A DNA stretch of 64,000 bases from NCBI GenBank assembly GCA_019415335.1, contig DXKH01000015.1, forward strand, positions 124,001 through 188,000, given 5' to 3'. The DNA comes from Citrobacter sp. (GTDB lineage: Bacteria; Pseudomonadota; Gammaproteobacteria; Enterobacterales; Enterobacteriaceae). Shown one piece after another: positions 20,056 through 31,019 of the stretch. The first letter of the stretch is position 1. Each line of letters begins with the position of its first letter. A model generated the notes under the pieces. That model did not search any database and had not been told where the DNA came from. It saw nothing but the letters and a program-made list of their open reading frames with translations. The translations under genes and the position numbers were made by a program.

Positions 20056-20068
20056 ATGGAATTCTTAA
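19877..20068 (+). CDS. Possible upstream leader peptide overlapping the start of yoaE
   Basis: An open frame beginning [11 protein letters not shown], 63 residues, runs into and past the yoaE start, overlapping it by 13 bp, which would allow translational coupling. It contains many His, Arg and Cys residues. E. coli has an annotated small gene (yoaL) upstream of yoaE; whether this is its homologue I cannot confirm. No good ribosome site precedes this ATG, and a later in-frame ATG at 19931 is also possible. Confidence 0.35.
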   Translation: MFTFCLTNQEYRALARCMDRHRRHFTFRPHRACQSGMSCHTFCLHCVLSPVNHSLSRSLSWNS

Positions 20069-21615
20069 TGGACCCCTCGATTTGGGCGGGTTTGCTCACG
20101 CTTGTCGTCCTGGAAATTGTCCTGGGTATCGATAACCTGGTTTTTATTGCGATTCTTGCGGATAAGCTGCCGCCAAAGCAGCGTGACAAAGCACGTCTGA
20201 TTGGTTTATCCCTGGCGCTTGTGATGCGTCTGGCCTTGCTGTCCATTATTTCGTGGATGGTCACCCTGACCCAACCGCTGTTCACCGTCATGGATTTCAC
20301 CTTCTCCGGTCGCGATCTGATCATGCTGCTGGGCGGGATATTCCTGTTATTTAAAGCCACGACGGAACTTCATGAGCGGCTGGAAAACCGTGAACACGAC
20401 TCCGGGCATGGTAAAGGGTATGCCAGCTTCTGGGTGGTCGTGACGCAGATCGTTATCCTGGATGCGGTATTCTCGCTGGATGCGGTGATTACGGCCGTCG
20501 GCATGGTGAACCATCTGCCTGTGATGATGGCGGCGGTGGTGATTGCGATGGCGGTGATGCTGCTGGCGTCCAAGCCGCTGACGCGTTTCGTCAACCAACA
20601 TCCGACGGTGGTGGTGCTCTGTCTGAGCTTCCTGCTGATGATTGGTCTGAGCCTGGTCGCCGAAGGTTTTGGTTTCCATATTCCAAAAGGCTATCTGTAC
20701 GCCGCGATTGGCTTCTCGATCATTATCGAAGTGTTTAACCAGATTGCGCGTCGCAACTTTATTCGCCATCAGTCAACGCTGCCGCTGCGTGCGCGTACGG
20801 CTGACGCGATCCTGCGTCTGATGGGCGGAAAACGTCAGGCGGCGGTGGCGCATGAATCCGACAGTCAGACCACCGTTCCGATCCCGGATGGGGCATTTGC
20901 GGAAGAAGAGCGCTATATGATTAACGGCGTGCTGACGCTGGCACAGCGCTCGCTGCGCGGCATCATGACCCCGCGCGGTGAAATCAGCTGGGTGGATGCC
21001 AATCTGAGCGTCGATGAGATCCGCGAGCAGTTGCTCTCCTCACCGCACAGCCTGTTCCCGGTGTGTCGTGGCGAACTGGATGAGATCATCGGTATCGTGC
21101 GGGCGAAAGAGCTGCTGGTGGCGCTGGAAGAGGACGTCGACGTGGCGGCTATCGCGTCGGCTTCACCGGCCATTGTGGTGCCGGAAACGCTGGATCCTAT
21201 CAACCTGTTAGGCGTCCTGCGTCGTGCACGCGGTAGCTTTGTTATCGTCACCAACGAGTTTGGCGTGGTGCAGGGGCTGGTTACGCCGCTGGATGTCCTT
21301 GAAGCCATTGCCGGTGAGTTCCCGGATGCCGATGAAACGCCAGAAATCATCGTTGACGGCGAAGGCTGGTTAGTCAAAGGCGGCACCGATCTGCATGCCC
21401 TGCAACAGGCGCTGGCGGTGGATAACCTGGTCGATGAAGACGAAGACATCGCCACGGTCGCAGGACTGGTGATCGCGGCTAATGGTCACATTCCCCGTAC
21501 GGGCGATGTGATCGAGGTTCCTCCGCTGAGCATTACCATTGTCGACGCTAATGACTACCGCGTGGATCTGGTGCGTATTGTTAAAGAACAACCTGCGCAA
21601 GAAGAAGAGGAGTAA
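20056..21615 (+). CDS. yoaE: YoaE, TerC-family membrane protein with CBS and CorC/HlyC domains
   Basis: 519 residues. The first ~230 form a TerC-type membrane domain with conserved acidic intramembrane motifs ([11 protein letters not shown] and [10 protein letters not shown]), then a CBS-domain pair (~300-420) and a C-terminal transporter-associated CorC/HlyC domain. Members of the family are linked to metal homeostasis and the metalation of exported proteins; the precise role of YoaE is not established. The ATG has GCAGGAGC about 9 bases upstream. Confidence 0.92.
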   Translation: MEFLMDPSIWAGLLTLVVLEIVLGIDNLVFIAILADKLPPKQRDKARLIGLSLALVMRLALLSIISWMVTLTQPLFTVMDFTFSGRDLIMLLGGIFLLFKATTELHERLENREHDSGHGKGYASFWVVVTQIVILDAVFSLDAVITAVGMVNHLPVMMAAVVIAMAVMLLASKPLTRFVNQHPTVVVLCLSFLLMIGLSLVAEGFGFHIPKGYLYAAIGFSIIIEVFNQIARRNFIRHQSTLPLRARTADAILRLMGGKRQAAVAHESDSQTTVPIPDGAFAEEERYMINGVLTLAQRSLRGIMTPRGEISWVDANLSVDEIREQLLSSPHSLFPVCRGELDEIIGIVRAKELLVALEEDVDVAAIASASPAIVVPETLDPINLLGVLRRARGSFVIVTNEFGVVQGLVTPLDVLEAIAGEFPDADETPEIIVDGEGWLVKGGTDLHALQQALAVDNLVDEDEDIATVAGLVIAANGHIPRTGDVIEVPPLSITIVDANDYRVDLVRIVKEQPAQEEEE

Positions 21616-21621
21616 TCTTCT

Positions 21622-23220
21622 CTAACGCAGGGGTATCACGGGCGCCATGCGTCCGTTATGCCTGGGTGGCGGCGGGTGACTGCCCGCCAGCCACTGCGGA
21701 AAATCGCGCAGCGGCATCGGCTTCGCAAACAAAAATCCCTGCAGTAAATCCACTCCATGACGGCGCAGATACTGCGCCTGCTCTTGTGTTTCCACCCCTT
21801 CCGCGACCAGTTCGATATGCAGACGCTGTCCGAGAGCGATAATAATGTCGGTTACCGTTGAGTTGACTGCATCAGTGCCAATCGCGTTGGTAAAGGACTT
21901 ATCAATTTTCAGAATGTCAGGACGCAGCTTTTCCAGCCATGACAGCGAACTGTTGCCGGTACCAAAATCATCGATCGCCAGCTTGATGTTTTGCCGTTGC
22001 AACTCGCGAACGATGTGATAATCGACATCCCGTAGGGCATCCCGCTCGGTAAGTTCAATCACCAGTTGCTGAATGGGCTGCTGACTGAACCAGTACTGAT
22101 CGAGATCTTTCAGTAATTCACCCTGTTGAAAATGGCTGGCGGCGACATTAATGCCAATATGAAACTGACTGCTCATGGGGAAAAAATGACGTTGCCGAAT
22201 GGTTTCTGCTATCACATAGCGCGTCAGCGGTGCGATTTGGTGATGCTCTTCGGCGATCGGGATAAACACGTCCGGTGAAATCCATCCCTGACGAGGATTA
22301 TTCCAGCGCAGCAGGATCTCCACTCCCATGCACTGTTTTGTCCGTGCGTTCAGCAGCGGCTGGCAAAAAAGCTCAAATTCGCGTTGTGCCAGCGCGAGAT
22401 TAATCTCCCAGGAAAAGCTCATCCGGTTGGCGGTGGCCAGCCACGCCAGATAGCCCACCAGCAGACTGAGCAGCAATGCCAGCGGCAGTTGCGCGGGCAG
22501 GGCGTTTAGTGCCAGTGCTTCTGCGGCAGGCCCGGTCACGCTGATGGTAAAAGGATAGTGTTGCGAGGCAAGCTGATAGCGCTGATCGTCGTTGAGCGCG
22601 GGGAGTGTTTCCACCACGCCATTCCCGTAAATCAAATGTCGGTTGCCGACCGTCAGGCTGGCTCCGGTTATCAGCGGCTTACGCGGCTCCAGGAGCAGCG
22701 TGGTAAGCAGGTCGATGTTAACAATTTCCAGTATTCCGTCCTTACCGTCGGGAGAGGCTGGGTACCACTGGATGAGAATTGGGCTGCCTTTAATGAGCAG
22801 CGGATCGGTGGACAACAGCAGCTGCGCATGCGCGGTGGGGAGGTCGGGCTGAAGCTGATGAACCGGGATATTGCGATAGCCGAAGACGCTGGAACAGTAG
22901 AGTATGCCGCGCTGAACCAGGGCAATTGCGCGTACCGTTTGCAGCCTGGCGGCCTGTTTGCGCAGCGGGAGATGCGTAACGGAACAGGGAAGGCCAATCA
23001 GCGGTAACAGAATATCACGGCCATTTTGCAACGGACGTAGTACTTCATCGAGCGTGGCGACCGCCCTGGAGGCAAAGGTAACGGTGTGGTGGTGATTTAA
23101 ATTCCGCTGTGAAATAAATCGGACGCTCAGGGTCAGGATGAGCGTAATGAGCGCACAAAGAACGCACAGGATAAAACGTTTGCGACGATATTTTTTTATG
23201 ATCCGTTGTGCTGTCTGCAT
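21622..23220 (-). CDS. pdeD: PdeD (YoaD), CSS-EAL c-di-GMP phosphodiesterase
   Basis: 532 residues when started at MQTAQRIIKKYRRK (E. coli length). Two membrane segments (near residues 17-36 and 235-260) bracket a periplasmic CSS domain with its C-S-S motif (LYCSSVFGY); the cytoplasmic part is an EAL domain (signature EILLRW, metal-binding ELTERD and IDDFGTG, catalytic KIDKSF). It breaks down c-di-GMP; CSS disulfide formation by DsbA/DsbB holds such enzymes less active. Convergent with yoaE. Confidence 0.93.
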   Translation of the reverse strand: MQTAQRIIKKYRRKRFILCVLCALITLILTLSVRFISQRNLNHHHTVTFASRAVATLDEVLRPLQNGRDILLPLIGLPCSVTHLPLRKQAARLQTVRAIALVQRGILYCSSVFGYRNIPVHQLQPDLPTAHAQLLLSTDPLLIKGSPILIQWYPASPDGKDGILEIVNIDLLTTLLLEPRKPLITGASLTVGNRHLIYGNGVVETLPALNDDQRYQLASQHYPFTISVTGPAAEALALNALPAQLPLALLLSLLVGYLAWLATANRMSFSWEINLALAQREFELFCQPLLNARTKQCMGVEILLRWNNPRQGWISPDVFIPIAEEHHQIAPLTRYVIAETIRQRHFFPMSSQFHIGINVAASHFQQGELLKDLDQYWFSQQPIQQLVIELTERDALRDVDYHIVRELQRQNIKLAIDDFGTGNSSLSWLEKLRPDILKIDKSFTNAIGTDAVNSTVTDIIIALGQRLHIELVAEGVETQEQAQYLRRHGVDLLQGFLFAKPMPLRDFPQWLAGSHPPPPRHNGRMAPVIPLR

Positions 23221-23315
23221 GCGGGCCACCTGATAACCGTCGGCCACAAAAGCCAACCGTAACAGAGCAAGTTTAGTGGGGAAACGGCGAGCAGACGAGA
23301 AAGGGGGGAAAATTT

Positions 23316-23338
23316 CGCCCATCCGTTGCAGATGGGCG
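23316..23338 (-). terminator. Terminator of sdaA
   Basis: CGCCCATC-7 nt-GATGGGCG; on the minus strand the stem is followed by AAATTTTCC, 34 bp past the sdaA stop. Confidence 0.65.
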
Positions 23339-23371
23339 AGGAAGAAGTATTAGTGCTACTCGCTAATGCGT

Positions 23372-24736
23372 TTAGTCACACTGAACTTTGATCGCCAGAC
23401 CACCGCGCGAGGTTTCACGGTATTTGGCGTTCATATCCTTACCGGTTTCATACATCGTCTCGATGACCTTATCCAGTGAGACGCGCGGCGCGCTGGTACG
23501 ACGCATCGCCATCCGCGCGGCGTTGATCGCTTTAACAGAGGCAATCGCATTACGTTCAATGCACGGCACCTGCACCTGACCGGCAACCGGGTCGCAGGTC
23601 AGTCCCAGGTTATGCTCCATGCCAATTTCGGCGGCGATGCACACCTGCTCCGGGCTTGCGCCCAGCAGTTCTGCAAGACCGGCTGCCGCCATTGAACAAG
23701 CCACACCGACTTCACCCTGACAGCCAACTTCTGCACCTGAAATCGAGGCATTCATCTTATACAATGCGCCGATAGCACCTGCCGCCAGGAAGTAGCGGGT
23801 ATAAATATCCGGGCTGACGGATTCGATAAAGTGATCGTAGTAGGCCAGAACCGCAGGCACGATACCGCATGCGCCGTTGGTCGGCGCAGTGACCACACGT
23901 CCGCCTGCTGCGTTCTCTTCATTGACCGCGAGGGCGAACATGTTTACCCAGTCGATCACGTTCATCGGGTCGTTAGAGAGCTTATCGCTGGAAACCAGCA
24001 TGCGCCGCAGCGCCGAAGCGCGACGCGGGACACGCAGTGGGCCCGGCAACACGCCTTCGGTATTCATACCGCGATCGATACAGGCCTGCATCGTCTGCCA
24101 GACGTGACCGAAGTACTCTTCAATCTCTTTCTTGTCGTGCAAGGCCAGTTCGTTCTGCATCGCCAGTCCGGAAAGGGACAGGCCGGTGCTGTTGCAGTAT
24201 TCCAGCAGCTCAGTTGCGGATTTGAATGGGTAAGGAACGCTCACCTCATTTGCCGCATCCTGACCGAAGTGCTCTTCATCGACGATAAAACCCCCGCCGA
24301 TGGAATAGTAGGTTTTGCTGTAAACGACGGCATCGCCGTTATACGCATGGATCTGCATGCCGTTTTCGTGCAGCGGCAGGTTGCCGTTATGAAAACGCAT
24401 GCCATCGTTTTGGGGGAAATCCACGTCGTGCTGACCGTGTGCCAGCAGCAGGCGACCGCGCGTCTCTACGTCGCGGATGAAGCCCGGGATACTATCAATA
24501 TCCACGGTGGCAGGTTCATTACCTGCCAGACCCATAATAATGGCGATATCGGTGTGGTGACCTTTACCCGTGAGCGACAGTGAACCATACACGTCGACGG
24601 CAACACGAGTAACGCTATCCAGTAATCCTTTTTCGACCAGGTCATCGACGAACTGTTTACCCGCCTTCATAGGCCCTACAGTATGGGAAGATGAGGGACC
24701 AATCCCCACCTTAAACATGTCGAATAGACTAATCAC
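23372..24736 (-). CDS. sdaA: L-serine dehydratase SdaA
   Basis: 454 residues of the iron-sulfur L-serine deaminase family ([23 protein letters not shown] start; SSSHT substrate loop near residue 16). It carries a 4Fe-4S cluster and converts L-serine to pyruvate and ammonia through 2-aminoacrylate. GTG start with AGGAG upstream. In E. coli it is repressed by Lrp. Adjacent RidA-type yoaB, 2.4 kb away, belongs to the family that clears the reactive intermediate. Confidence 0.96.
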   Translation of the reverse strand: MISLFDMFKVGIGPSSSHTVGPMKAGKQFVDDLVEKGLLDSVTRVAVDVYGSLSLTGKGHHTDIAIIMGLAGNEPATVDIDSIPGFIRDVETRGRLLLAHGQHDVDFPQNDGMRFHNGNLPLHENGMQIHAYNGDAVVYSKTYYSIGGGFIVDEEHFGQDAANEVSVPYPFKSATELLEYCNSTGLSLSGLAMQNELALHDKKEIEEYFGHVWQTMQACIDRGMNTEGVLPGPLRVPRRASALRRMLVSSDKLSNDPMNVIDWVNMFALAVNEENAAGGRVVTAPTNGACGIVPAVLAYYDHFIESVSPDIYTRYFLAAGAIGALYKMNASISGAEVGCQGEVGVACSMAAAGLAELLGASPEQVCIAAEIGMEHNLGLTCDPVAGQVQVPCIERNAIASVKAINAARMAMRRTSAPRVSLDKVIETMYETGKDMNAKYRETSRGGLAIKVQCD

Positions 24737-24921
24737 GATAATACTCCTGACAGGGTGACTGGAAACTTCCAGAAACGATGTAATAACTGCGCATAGTGTA
24801 AGAGGGAACGCGGGGATCGGCTTAACTATTCACATGAATTAAACTAATGAGTAACCGCGTTTTTACTAATGTTGTGACGGGAGTTTCAGGTTGTGTCTTC
24901 TGCACGTAAAGATAAGTATAG

Positions 24922-25500
24922 TCAGGGCTTCACGCCAATTTGTAGCGCCAGTTCACGAATAATTCCTGCGGTCATGCCCCAGACGAAATAATGCTCATAC
25001 CAGGAAAGCCACACGCGATGCGAATCACCGCGACGCCAGACATCCAGCGGGTGATAGCGGCCTAAATGCAGCGCCTGCGCCAGCGGCATTTCAAAGACAG
25101 CGGAAACCTCATCTTCACTGGCGCGGTAAGGCAGATTGGGCGGGATAATGCCCACCACTGGCGTGACCTGGAAGCCGGTCACGCTGTCAACCGGTGGCAG
25201 CACGCCGATCACGTCAACGGCGTCTGGCGGGATCGCCACTTCTTCTTCGGCTTCACGCAGCGCGGCGGCGATGAGCGAGGCATCAGTATTGTCAACCGCG
25301 CCGCCGGGGAAGGCGACCTGCCCGGCGTGTTTGCGTAAATGCACTGAACGCTGGGTCAACAGCAGCCCTGGCTGGGGGCGGCGAACCACGGGAATGAGCA
25401 CAGCGGCCTGGCGCTGGTTCAGCGACTCGCGGTTAATTTGCGGGCGCAAAAGTTGGAAGCGCGATAAAAAATCATCCAGCGTCAGGCTCTTGTTCTCCAC
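24922..25500 (-). CDS. nudL: NudL, coenzyme A pyrophosphatase-type Nudix hydrolase
   Basis: 192 residues. The Nudix box is visible as GGAVDN...REAEEEV (residues ~66-90), with the CoA-hydrolase signature upstream ([21 protein letters not shown]). Predicted to cleave CoA to 4'-phosphopantetheine and 3',5'-ADP. Its start lies 3 bp after the pabB stop, so the two are one operon. Confidence 0.93.
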   Translation of the reverse strand: MENKSLTLDDFLSRFQLLRPQINRESLNQRQAAVLIPVVRRPQPGLLLTQRSVHLRKHAGQVAFPGGAVDNTDASLIAAALREAEEEVAIPPDAVDVIGVLPPVDSVTGFQVTPVVGIIPPNLPYRASEDEVSAVFEMPLAQALHLGRYHPLDVWRRGDSHRVWLSWYEHYFVWGMTAGIIRELALQIGVKP

Positions 25501-25503
25501 GTC

Positions 25504-26865
25504 TCAGTTCTCCAGTTGTTGCAGGATACGATTCACTTTATCAAAGGTTTCCTGATATTCCGCCTGTTCTTCGCTATCGGCGACAATACCGCCGCCAGCG
25601 GAACAGTACAGTTGACCGTCCACGGCGGTCAGGGTGCGGATGGTAATGCTGGTATCCATATTGCCACAGACGCTCAGATAGCCGATGCTGCCGCACCAGG
25701 CGTTACGGCGATGGGGTTCCAGTTCATCAATAATTTCCATTGCGCGTACTTTCGGGGCTCCGGTAATCGATCCACCCGGAAACGCGGCACGGAGCAGATC
25801 GCTGGCATGTCGTGTGGGCGTTAAGCGCGCGGTCACGGTGCTGACCAGATGATGCACTGCCGGGAAGGGTTCGACCACGAATAACTCCGGCACCTTCACG
25901 GAACCGGGTTCTGCGACGCGGCCAATGTCGTTACGCATCAGATCGACAATCATTAAATTTTCCGCCCGATCCTTCGGTGAATTCGCCAGTTTCTGCGCCT
26001 GCTCCCGATCTGCCTCTTCTTGCGGGAGTCGCGGCAGGGTGCCTTTAATCGGGCGGGTCTGAATGTCGCCGTCTGCCAGCAGAATAAACCGTTCAGGCGA
26101 CAGGCTCAGAATGGCACCGTCATCCAGGCGTAAAAAGGCGCTGAACGGGGCGCGGTTCGCCTGATTGAGCCGCGCGAAGGCCAGCCACTCATCGCCCTGA
26201 TAAGACGCCTGAAAACGCTGGGCCAGATTGACCTGATAGCAGTCGCCGCTGTGCAGATACGCCTGCACCTGGCGGAATTTCTCGCCATATTGCTCACGCG
26301 TCATATTTGAGCGCCAGTCAGCGGTTAACCTGAACGGCACGCGCGCAGGGGATTGCTGGCTTTCCAGCCAGGCGAGTCTGGCCTGGGCGTCCGTATGACT
26401 GAGCAGGGTCACGGTCTGGTGCTGGTGGTCGACAATTAGCGCCCAGTCGTAGAGGCCTATCGCCATGTCTGCCAGCGCGATATCCTGCCGGGCATGGCTG
26501 GGCAAGGATTCGAAGCGGCGTCCCAGATCGTAGCCAAATAATCCCAGCGCGCCACCCTGAAACGGTAAATCGGCGTTCACCGGCGGCTGAAGATTCAGCG
26601 CGGTCAGCGCGCTTTGCAGCACGGCCAGCGGATCGTCATGAGTAAGACGACAGCCCTGTGCATCGCAAATCTGCGTAGTTTCGCCGTGCGTTTTCACAGT
26701 GCAAAGCGGGTCGGCTACCACGATGTCAAAGCGGCTATGCGGGTGATCCGCGTGACCGGAATGCAGCAGCATCGCCCACGGCAGATGGCTTATTGGCGCG
26801 AAATACTGTTCGGCGGCGTCCTGACGCCAGGGGAGCGTGATAATAGCGGGAGATAACGTCTTCAT
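25504..26865 (-). CDS. pabB: PabB, aminodeoxychorismate synthase component I
   Basis: 453 residues of the chorismate-binding family (conserved PERFILLADG, ETRPIKGT-like QTRPIKGTLPR, and PGGSITGAPKVRAMEIID segments). With PabA it converts chorismate and glutamine to 4-amino-4-deoxychorismate, the p-aminobenzoate precursor for folate. Divergent from yoaH with 73 bp between. Same length as E. coli. Confidence 0.96.
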   Translation of the reverse strand: MKTLSPAIITLPWRQDAAEQYFAPISHLPWAMLLHSGHADHPHSRFDIVVADPLCTVKTHGETTQICDAQGCRLTHDDPLAVLQSALTALNLQPPVNADLPFQGGALGLFGYDLGRRFESLPSHARQDIALADMAIGLYDWALIVDHQHQTVTLLSHTDAQARLAWLESQQSPARVPFRLTADWRSNMTREQYGEKFRQVQAYLHSGDCYQVNLAQRFQASYQGDEWLAFARLNQANRAPFSAFLRLDDGAILSLSPERFILLADGDIQTRPIKGTLPRLPQEEADREQAQKLANSPKDRAENLMIVDLMRNDIGRVAEPGSVKVPELFVVEPFPAVHHLVSTVTARLTPTRHASDLLRAAFPGGSITGAPKVRAMEIIDELEPHRRNAWCGSIGYLSVCGNMDTSITIRTLTAVDGQLYCSAGGGIVADSEEQAEYQETFDKVNRILQQLEN

Positions 26866-26938
26866 TGATCCTGACTGTACTGGCTATGTTCCGGGTTGCA
26901 TGAAATAATTAGCGCAGACAATTTAGCAGGAGTTAACG

Positions 26939-27118
26939 ATGTTTGCAGGTTTACCTTCCCTCAGTCACGAGCAGCAACAGAAAGCGGTTGAGCGTATTCA
27001 GGAACTGATGTCACAGGGAATGAGCAGCGGTCAGGCGATTACGCTGGTAGCTGAAGAGCTGCGCGCCACCCATACCGGCGAGCGGATTGTGGCGCGTTTT
27101 GAAGACGAAGACGAGTAG
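26939..27118 (+). CDS. yoaH: YoaH, small UPF0181 protein
   Basis: 59 residues, [13 protein letters not shown] to FEDEDE, matching E. coli YoaH in length. Preceded by GCAGGAGTTAACG. Mostly helical and acidic at the end; function unknown. Convergent with yoaB, stops 7 bp apart. Confidence 0.9.
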
Positions 27119-27125
27119 CCCCGGC

Positions 27126-27470
27126 TTACACCGCGGCGACGATCTTAATCTCAACTTTGTATTTCGGGTTCATTAACCCGGCCTGGACTGTGCAGCGTAC
27201 CGGCGCGTGACCGGCCACAACCCAGGCGTCCCAGGCTTTATTCATCGCCGCGAAGTCACTCTTATCGGCAAGGAAAATGGTGGCATCAAGAATGCGTGAC
27301 TTACTGCTGCCTTGCTGTTCCAGCGCGGCGTCAATTTGTGCCAGCGTGTTGGCGGTCTGCTCGAAGGCATCGGCATCAAGGTTTGCCGGTACGCCAGTGT
27401 AGTAGAGCGTATTGTTGTGGATCACCACGTCAGACCAACGATCTTCGGCATCGATACGGATGATAGTCAT
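27126..27470 (-). CDS. yoaB: YoaB, RidA-family protein
   Basis: 114 residues (start MTIIRIDAEDRW, the E. coli length; a longer upstream frame is not conserved). RidA/YjgF fold with the family's arginine in APVRCTVQAG and the conserved C-terminal VEIKIVAAV. RidA proteins hydrolyse reactive enamines/imines from PLP and serine/threonine dehydratases; YoaB's own substrate is unproven. Confidence 0.92.
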   Translation of the reverse strand: MTIIRIDAEDRWSDVVIHNNTLYYTGVPANLDADAFEQTANTLAQIDAALEQQGSSKSRILDATIFLADKSDFAAMNKAWDAWVVAGHAPVRCTVQAGLMNPKYKVEIKIVAAV

Positions 27471-27599
27471 AAAGCCTTCCTCTTTTACGTTCTGCATAAA
27501 ATGGCAAGACTGCCATATTGTCAGGGCGTCGTCACCTCTTCAACTGGCGTAAGCCGCTGCGGCCTGACATAATCCCTGTTCAAATCAACAGGGGGTAGT

Positions 27600-29510
27600 G
27601 TGACGGACGATTTTGCACCAGAAGGTCAACTGGCTAAAGCGATACCGGGTTTTAAACCGCGGGAACCACAACGGCAGATGGCGGTGGCCGTCGCGCAGTC
27701 CATCCAAAAATCACAGCCTCTGGTGGTAGAAGCCGGAACGGGGACGGGGAAAACCTACGCCTATCTGGCACCGGCGCTGCGCGCAAAAAAGAAAGTGATT
27801 ATCTCGACCGGTTCGAAGGCGTTACAGGATCAGCTCTACAGCCGCGATCTCCCGACGGTGGCTAACGCGCTGAAGTACACCGGAAGACTGGCCCTGTTGA
27901 AAGGACGTTCAAACTATTTATGCCTGGAGCGCCTCGAACAACAGGCACTGGCGGGCGGCGATCTGCCCGTTCAGACCTTAAGCGATGTGATCCTGCTGCG
28001 CTCGTGGTCGAATCAGACTGAAGAGGGCGACATCAGTACCTGCGTCAGCGTGCCCGAGGATTCTCAGGCCTGGCCGCTGGTCACCAGCACCAACGACAAC
28101 TGCCTTGGCAGCGACTGCCCGCAGTATAAAGACTGCTTTGTGGTGAAAGCGCGTAAAAAGGCGATGGACGCGGACGTGGTGGTGGTGAACCATCACCTGT
28201 TTCTGGCCGATATGGTGGTCAAAGAGAGCGGTTTCGGCGAGTTGATCCCGGAGGCGGAGGTGATGATTTTCGATGAGGCCCATCAGCTACCGGACATCGC
28301 CAGCCAGTATTTTGGTCAGTCGCTCTCCAGTCGTCAGTTGATGAATCTGGCGAAGGACATCACCATTGCCTATCGTACCGAGCTGAAAGACACCCAGCAG
28401 CTACAGAAATGTGCCGACCGTCTGGCGCAAAGCGCGCAGGATTTCCGCTTGCAACTGGGTGAGCCGGGATATCGCGGCAACCTGCGTGAACTGCTGGCCG
28501 ACCAGCGAGTGCAGCGCGCGTTTTTACTGCTCGATGACACGCTGGAGCTGTGTTACGACGTGGCGAAATTGTCCCTCGGACGTTCGGCGTTGCTTGATGC
28601 TGCGTTTGAGCGCGCTACGTTGTATCGCGCACGTCTCAAACGACTGAAAGAGATCAACCAGCCCGGCTACAGCTACTGGTACGAATGTACTTCGCGCAAT
28701 TTCACCCTCGCGCTGACCCCGCTGACGGTGGCGGATAAGTTCAAAGAGGTGATGGCGCAGAAGCCGGGGAGCTGGATTTTCACCTCCGCAACGCTGTCGG
28801 TAAACGACGACCTGCATCACTTTACGGCGCGTCTGGGGATTGAAGAGGCGGAATCAATGCTGTTGCCGAGTCCGTTTGACTATACCCGTCAGGCGCTGCT
28901 CTGCGTGCCGCGCAATCTGCCACAAACCAATCAACCGGGTGCGGCGCGACAACTGGCGGCAATGTTAAGACCGATCATCGAAGCGAACAATGGGCGCTGC
29001 TTTATGCTCTGCACCTCGCACGCGATGATGCGCGAGCTGGCGGAGCAGTTCCGTGCCACCATGACGCTTCCGGTGTTGTTGCAGGGGGAAACCAGCAAAG
29101 GCCAACTGCTGCAACAGTTCGTCAGCGCGGGTAACGCCTTGCTGGTGGCGACCAGCAGCTTCTGGGAAGGCGTGGACGTGCGCGGTGATACGCTGTCGCT
29201 GGTGATCATCGACAAACTGCCGTTTACGTCGCCGGACGATCCGCTACTGAAGGCGCGGATGGAAGATTGTCGCTTACGCGGCGGCGATCCGTTTGATGAG
29301 GTGCAACTGCCCGACGCGGTGATTACGCTGAAGCAGGGCGTCGGCCGTTTGATCCGTGATGCGGACGATCGCGGCGTGTTGGTGATTTGTGATAACCGAC
29401 TGGTGATGCGACCTTACGGCGCCACGTTTCTTGCCAGTCTGCCGCCGGCGCCGCGCACCCGGGATATCGCCCGCGCCGTGCGATTCCTCGCGATACCATC
29501 CTCCGAGTAA
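27600..29510 (+). CDS. yoaA: YoaA, XPD/DinG-type iron-sulfur DNA helicase
   Basis: 636 residues, GTG start after GGGGGTAGT. Walker A (VEAGTGTGKT), a cysteine-rich Fe-S segment (four Cys between LCLERL and KDCFVV), DEAH box (IFDEAHQLPD) and the C-terminal helicase motifs (ATSSFWEGVDVRG, GVGRLIRD) are all present. In E. coli YoaA pairs with the polymerase clamp-loader subunit HolC (chi) to help repair stalled forks. Followed 57 bp later by tsaB. Confidence 0.95.
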   Translation: MTDDFAPEGQLAKAIPGFKPREPQRQMAVAVAQSIQKSQPLVVEAGTGTGKTYAYLAPALRAKKKVIISTGSKALQDQLYSRDLPTVANALKYTGRLALLKGRSNYLCLERLEQQALAGGDLPVQTLSDVILLRSWSNQTEEGDISTCVSVPEDSQAWPLVTSTNDNCLGSDCPQYKDCFVVKARKKAMDADVVVVNHHLFLADMVVKESGFGELIPEAEVMIFDEAHQLPDIASQYFGQSLSSRQLMNLAKDITIAYRTELKDTQQLQKCADRLAQSAQDFRLQLGEPGYRGNLRELLADQRVQRAFLLLDDTLELCYDVAKLSLGRSALLDAAFERATLYRARLKRLKEINQPGYSYWYECTSRNFTLALTPLTVADKFKEVMAQKPGSWIFTSATLSVNDDLHHFTARLGIEEAESMLLPSPFDYTRQALLCVPRNLPQTNQPGAARQLAAMLRPIIEANNGRCFMLCTSHAMMRELAEQFRATMTLPVLLQGETSKGQLLQQFVSAGNALLVATSSFWEGVDVRGDTLSLVIIDKLPFTSPDDPLLKARMEDCRLRGGDPFDEVQLPDAVITLKQGVGRLIRDADDRGVLVICDNRLVMRPYGATFLASLPPAPRTRDIARAVRFLAIPSSE

Positions 29511-29567
29511 TCTGCTAAGGAGTATGGTAAGATGCGGGCCATTTTATTGATCTAAGCACGAAGACTC

Positions 29568-30263
29568 ATGCGAATTCTGGCTATCGATACCGCCACAGAA
29601 GCCTGTTCTGTGGCGCTGTGGAACGACGGTACTCACTCTGCTCATTTTGAGCTTTGCCCGCGAGAACATACTCAACGCATCCTGCCGATGGTGCAGGATA
29701 TTCTTGCCGCTAACGGCACCTCTCTGACGGAACTTAATGCGCTGGCCTACGGGCGCGGACCAGGCAGTTTTACCGGTGTGCGCATTGGGATTGGCATTGC
29801 CCAGGGGCTGGCGTTAGGTGCCGACCTGCCGATGATCGGCGTCTCCACGCTGGCGACGATGGCACAGGGCGCATGGCGTAAAACCGGCGCAACCCGTGTT
29901 CTGGCGGCCATTGATGCGCGAATGGGCGAGGTCTACTGGGCCGAGTATCAGCGTGATGAAAAGGGCGTCTGGCACGGTGAAGAAACCGAGGCCGTGTTGA
30001 AACCTGAGCAGGTGACCGGGCGCTTACAACAGCTTTCCGGCGAATGGGTGACCGTCGGGACGGGCTGGCCTGCCTGGCCTGAACTTGGCAAAGAGAGCGG
30101 ACTGGCACTGCGCGACGGTGACGTCCTGCTGCCCGCGGCGGAAGATATGCTGCCGCTCGCCTGTCAAATGTTAGCCGACGGCAAGACCGTGGCGGTTGAG
30201 CACGCTGAACCGGTTTATTTACGTAACAACGTGGCCTGGAAGAAACTTCCCGGAAAAGAATGA
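29568..30263 (+). CDS. tsaB: TsaB (YeaZ), t6A tRNA-modification partner
   Basis: 231 residues of the TsaD-like fold ([17 protein letters not shown] start; [11 protein letters not shown] motif). It is the essential partner of TsaD, TsaE and TsaC in making threonylcarbamoyladenosine at position 37 of ANN-decoding tRNAs. The gene is followed closely by yeaY with no terminator between. Confidence 0.96.
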   Translation: MRILAIDTATEACSVALWNDGTHSAHFELCPREHTQRILPMVQDILAANGTSLTELNALAYGRGPGSFTGVRIGIGIAQGLALGADLPMIGVSTLATMAQGAWRKTGATRVLAAIDARMGEVYWAEYQRDEKGVWHGEETEAVLKPEQVTGRLQQLSGEWVTVGTGWPAWPELGKESGLALRDGDVLLPAAEDMLPLACQMLADGKTVAVEHAEPVYLRNNVAWKKLPGKE

Positions 30264-30322
30264 ATCTCAGTAGTATGACCAGTAAAACGCCGGGTCAATG
30301 CGCTGAGAAAAGGAGTCGCAGT

Positions 30323-30904
30323 ATGGCGGTTCAAAAACAAGTTGTTAAAGGCCTGCTCGCGGGAGCTATTGCGCTCATGCTGAGCGGGTGCGTCACGGTT
30401 CCTGATGCGATTAAGGGTTCCAGCCCTACGCCGCAAGACGATCTGGTGCGGGTGATGAATGCCCCGCAACTGTACGTCGGTCAGGAAGCACGCTTTGGCG
30501 GTAAAGTGGTGGATATTCAAAACCAGCAGGGGAAAACCCGTCTGGAAATTGCGACCGTTCCGCTCGATAGCGGGGCGCGCCCCATTCTGGGCGAACCATC
30601 CCGCGGGCGGATTTACGCCAATGTGAATGGCTTCCTCGATCCGGTAGATTTCCGGGGGCAACTGGTGACCGTGGTTGGGCCGATTACGGGTACCGTCGAC
30701 GGTAAAGTGGGTAGCACGCCGTACAAATTCATGACGATGGACGTGACGGGCTACAAACGCTGGCGGCTTGCCCAGCAGGTGGTGATGCCACCGCAACCGA
30801 TCGACCCGTGGTTCTATGGCGGGAGAGGCTGGCCGTATGGCTATGGCGGTTGGGGATGGTATAACCCAGGTCCTGCACAGGTTCAAACGATCGTCACAGA
30901 GTAA
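30323..30904 (+). CDS. yeaY: YeaY, Slp-family outer-membrane lipoprotein
   Basis: 193 residues with a lipoprotein signal ending in the lipobox LSGC (C22). The ATG at 30323 has AAGGAG about 13 bases upstream and gives the E. coli length. The mature part is a Slp domain; the C-terminus is rich in Gly, Tyr and Trp ([14 protein letters not shown]). YeaY is sigma-E controlled in E. coli. Exact function unknown. Confidence 0.92.
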   Translation: MAVQKQVVKGLLAGAIALMLSGCVTVPDAIKGSSPTPQDDLVRVMNAPQLYVGQEARFGGKVVDIQNQQGKTRLEIATVPLDSGARPILGEPSRGRIYANVNGFLDPVDFRGQLVTVVGPITGTVDGKVGSTPYKFMTMDVTGYKRWRLAQQVVMPPQPIDPWFYGGRGWPYGYGGWGWYNPGPAQVQTIVTE

Positions 30905-30922
30905 CGCGTTGTATTATCAATA

Positions 30923-30958
30923 AAAGAAACAGCGGCTGGTCCGCTGTTTCTGTTTTAT
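30923..30958 (+). terminator. Terminator of tsaB-yeaY
   Basis: GAAACAGCGG / CCGCTGTTTC with a 5-nt loop then TGTTTTATT. Confidence 0.88.
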
Positions 30959-31019
30959 TAACGTCATAACAAAAATAAATAGTGACGCGCTTCGCAACCT
31001 TTCAGTTGAGTGATTAATA

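Noticed and set aside
23831..24583. A 250-codon open frame on the + strand
   Set aside because: Antisense to sdaA, no start signal or family motif.
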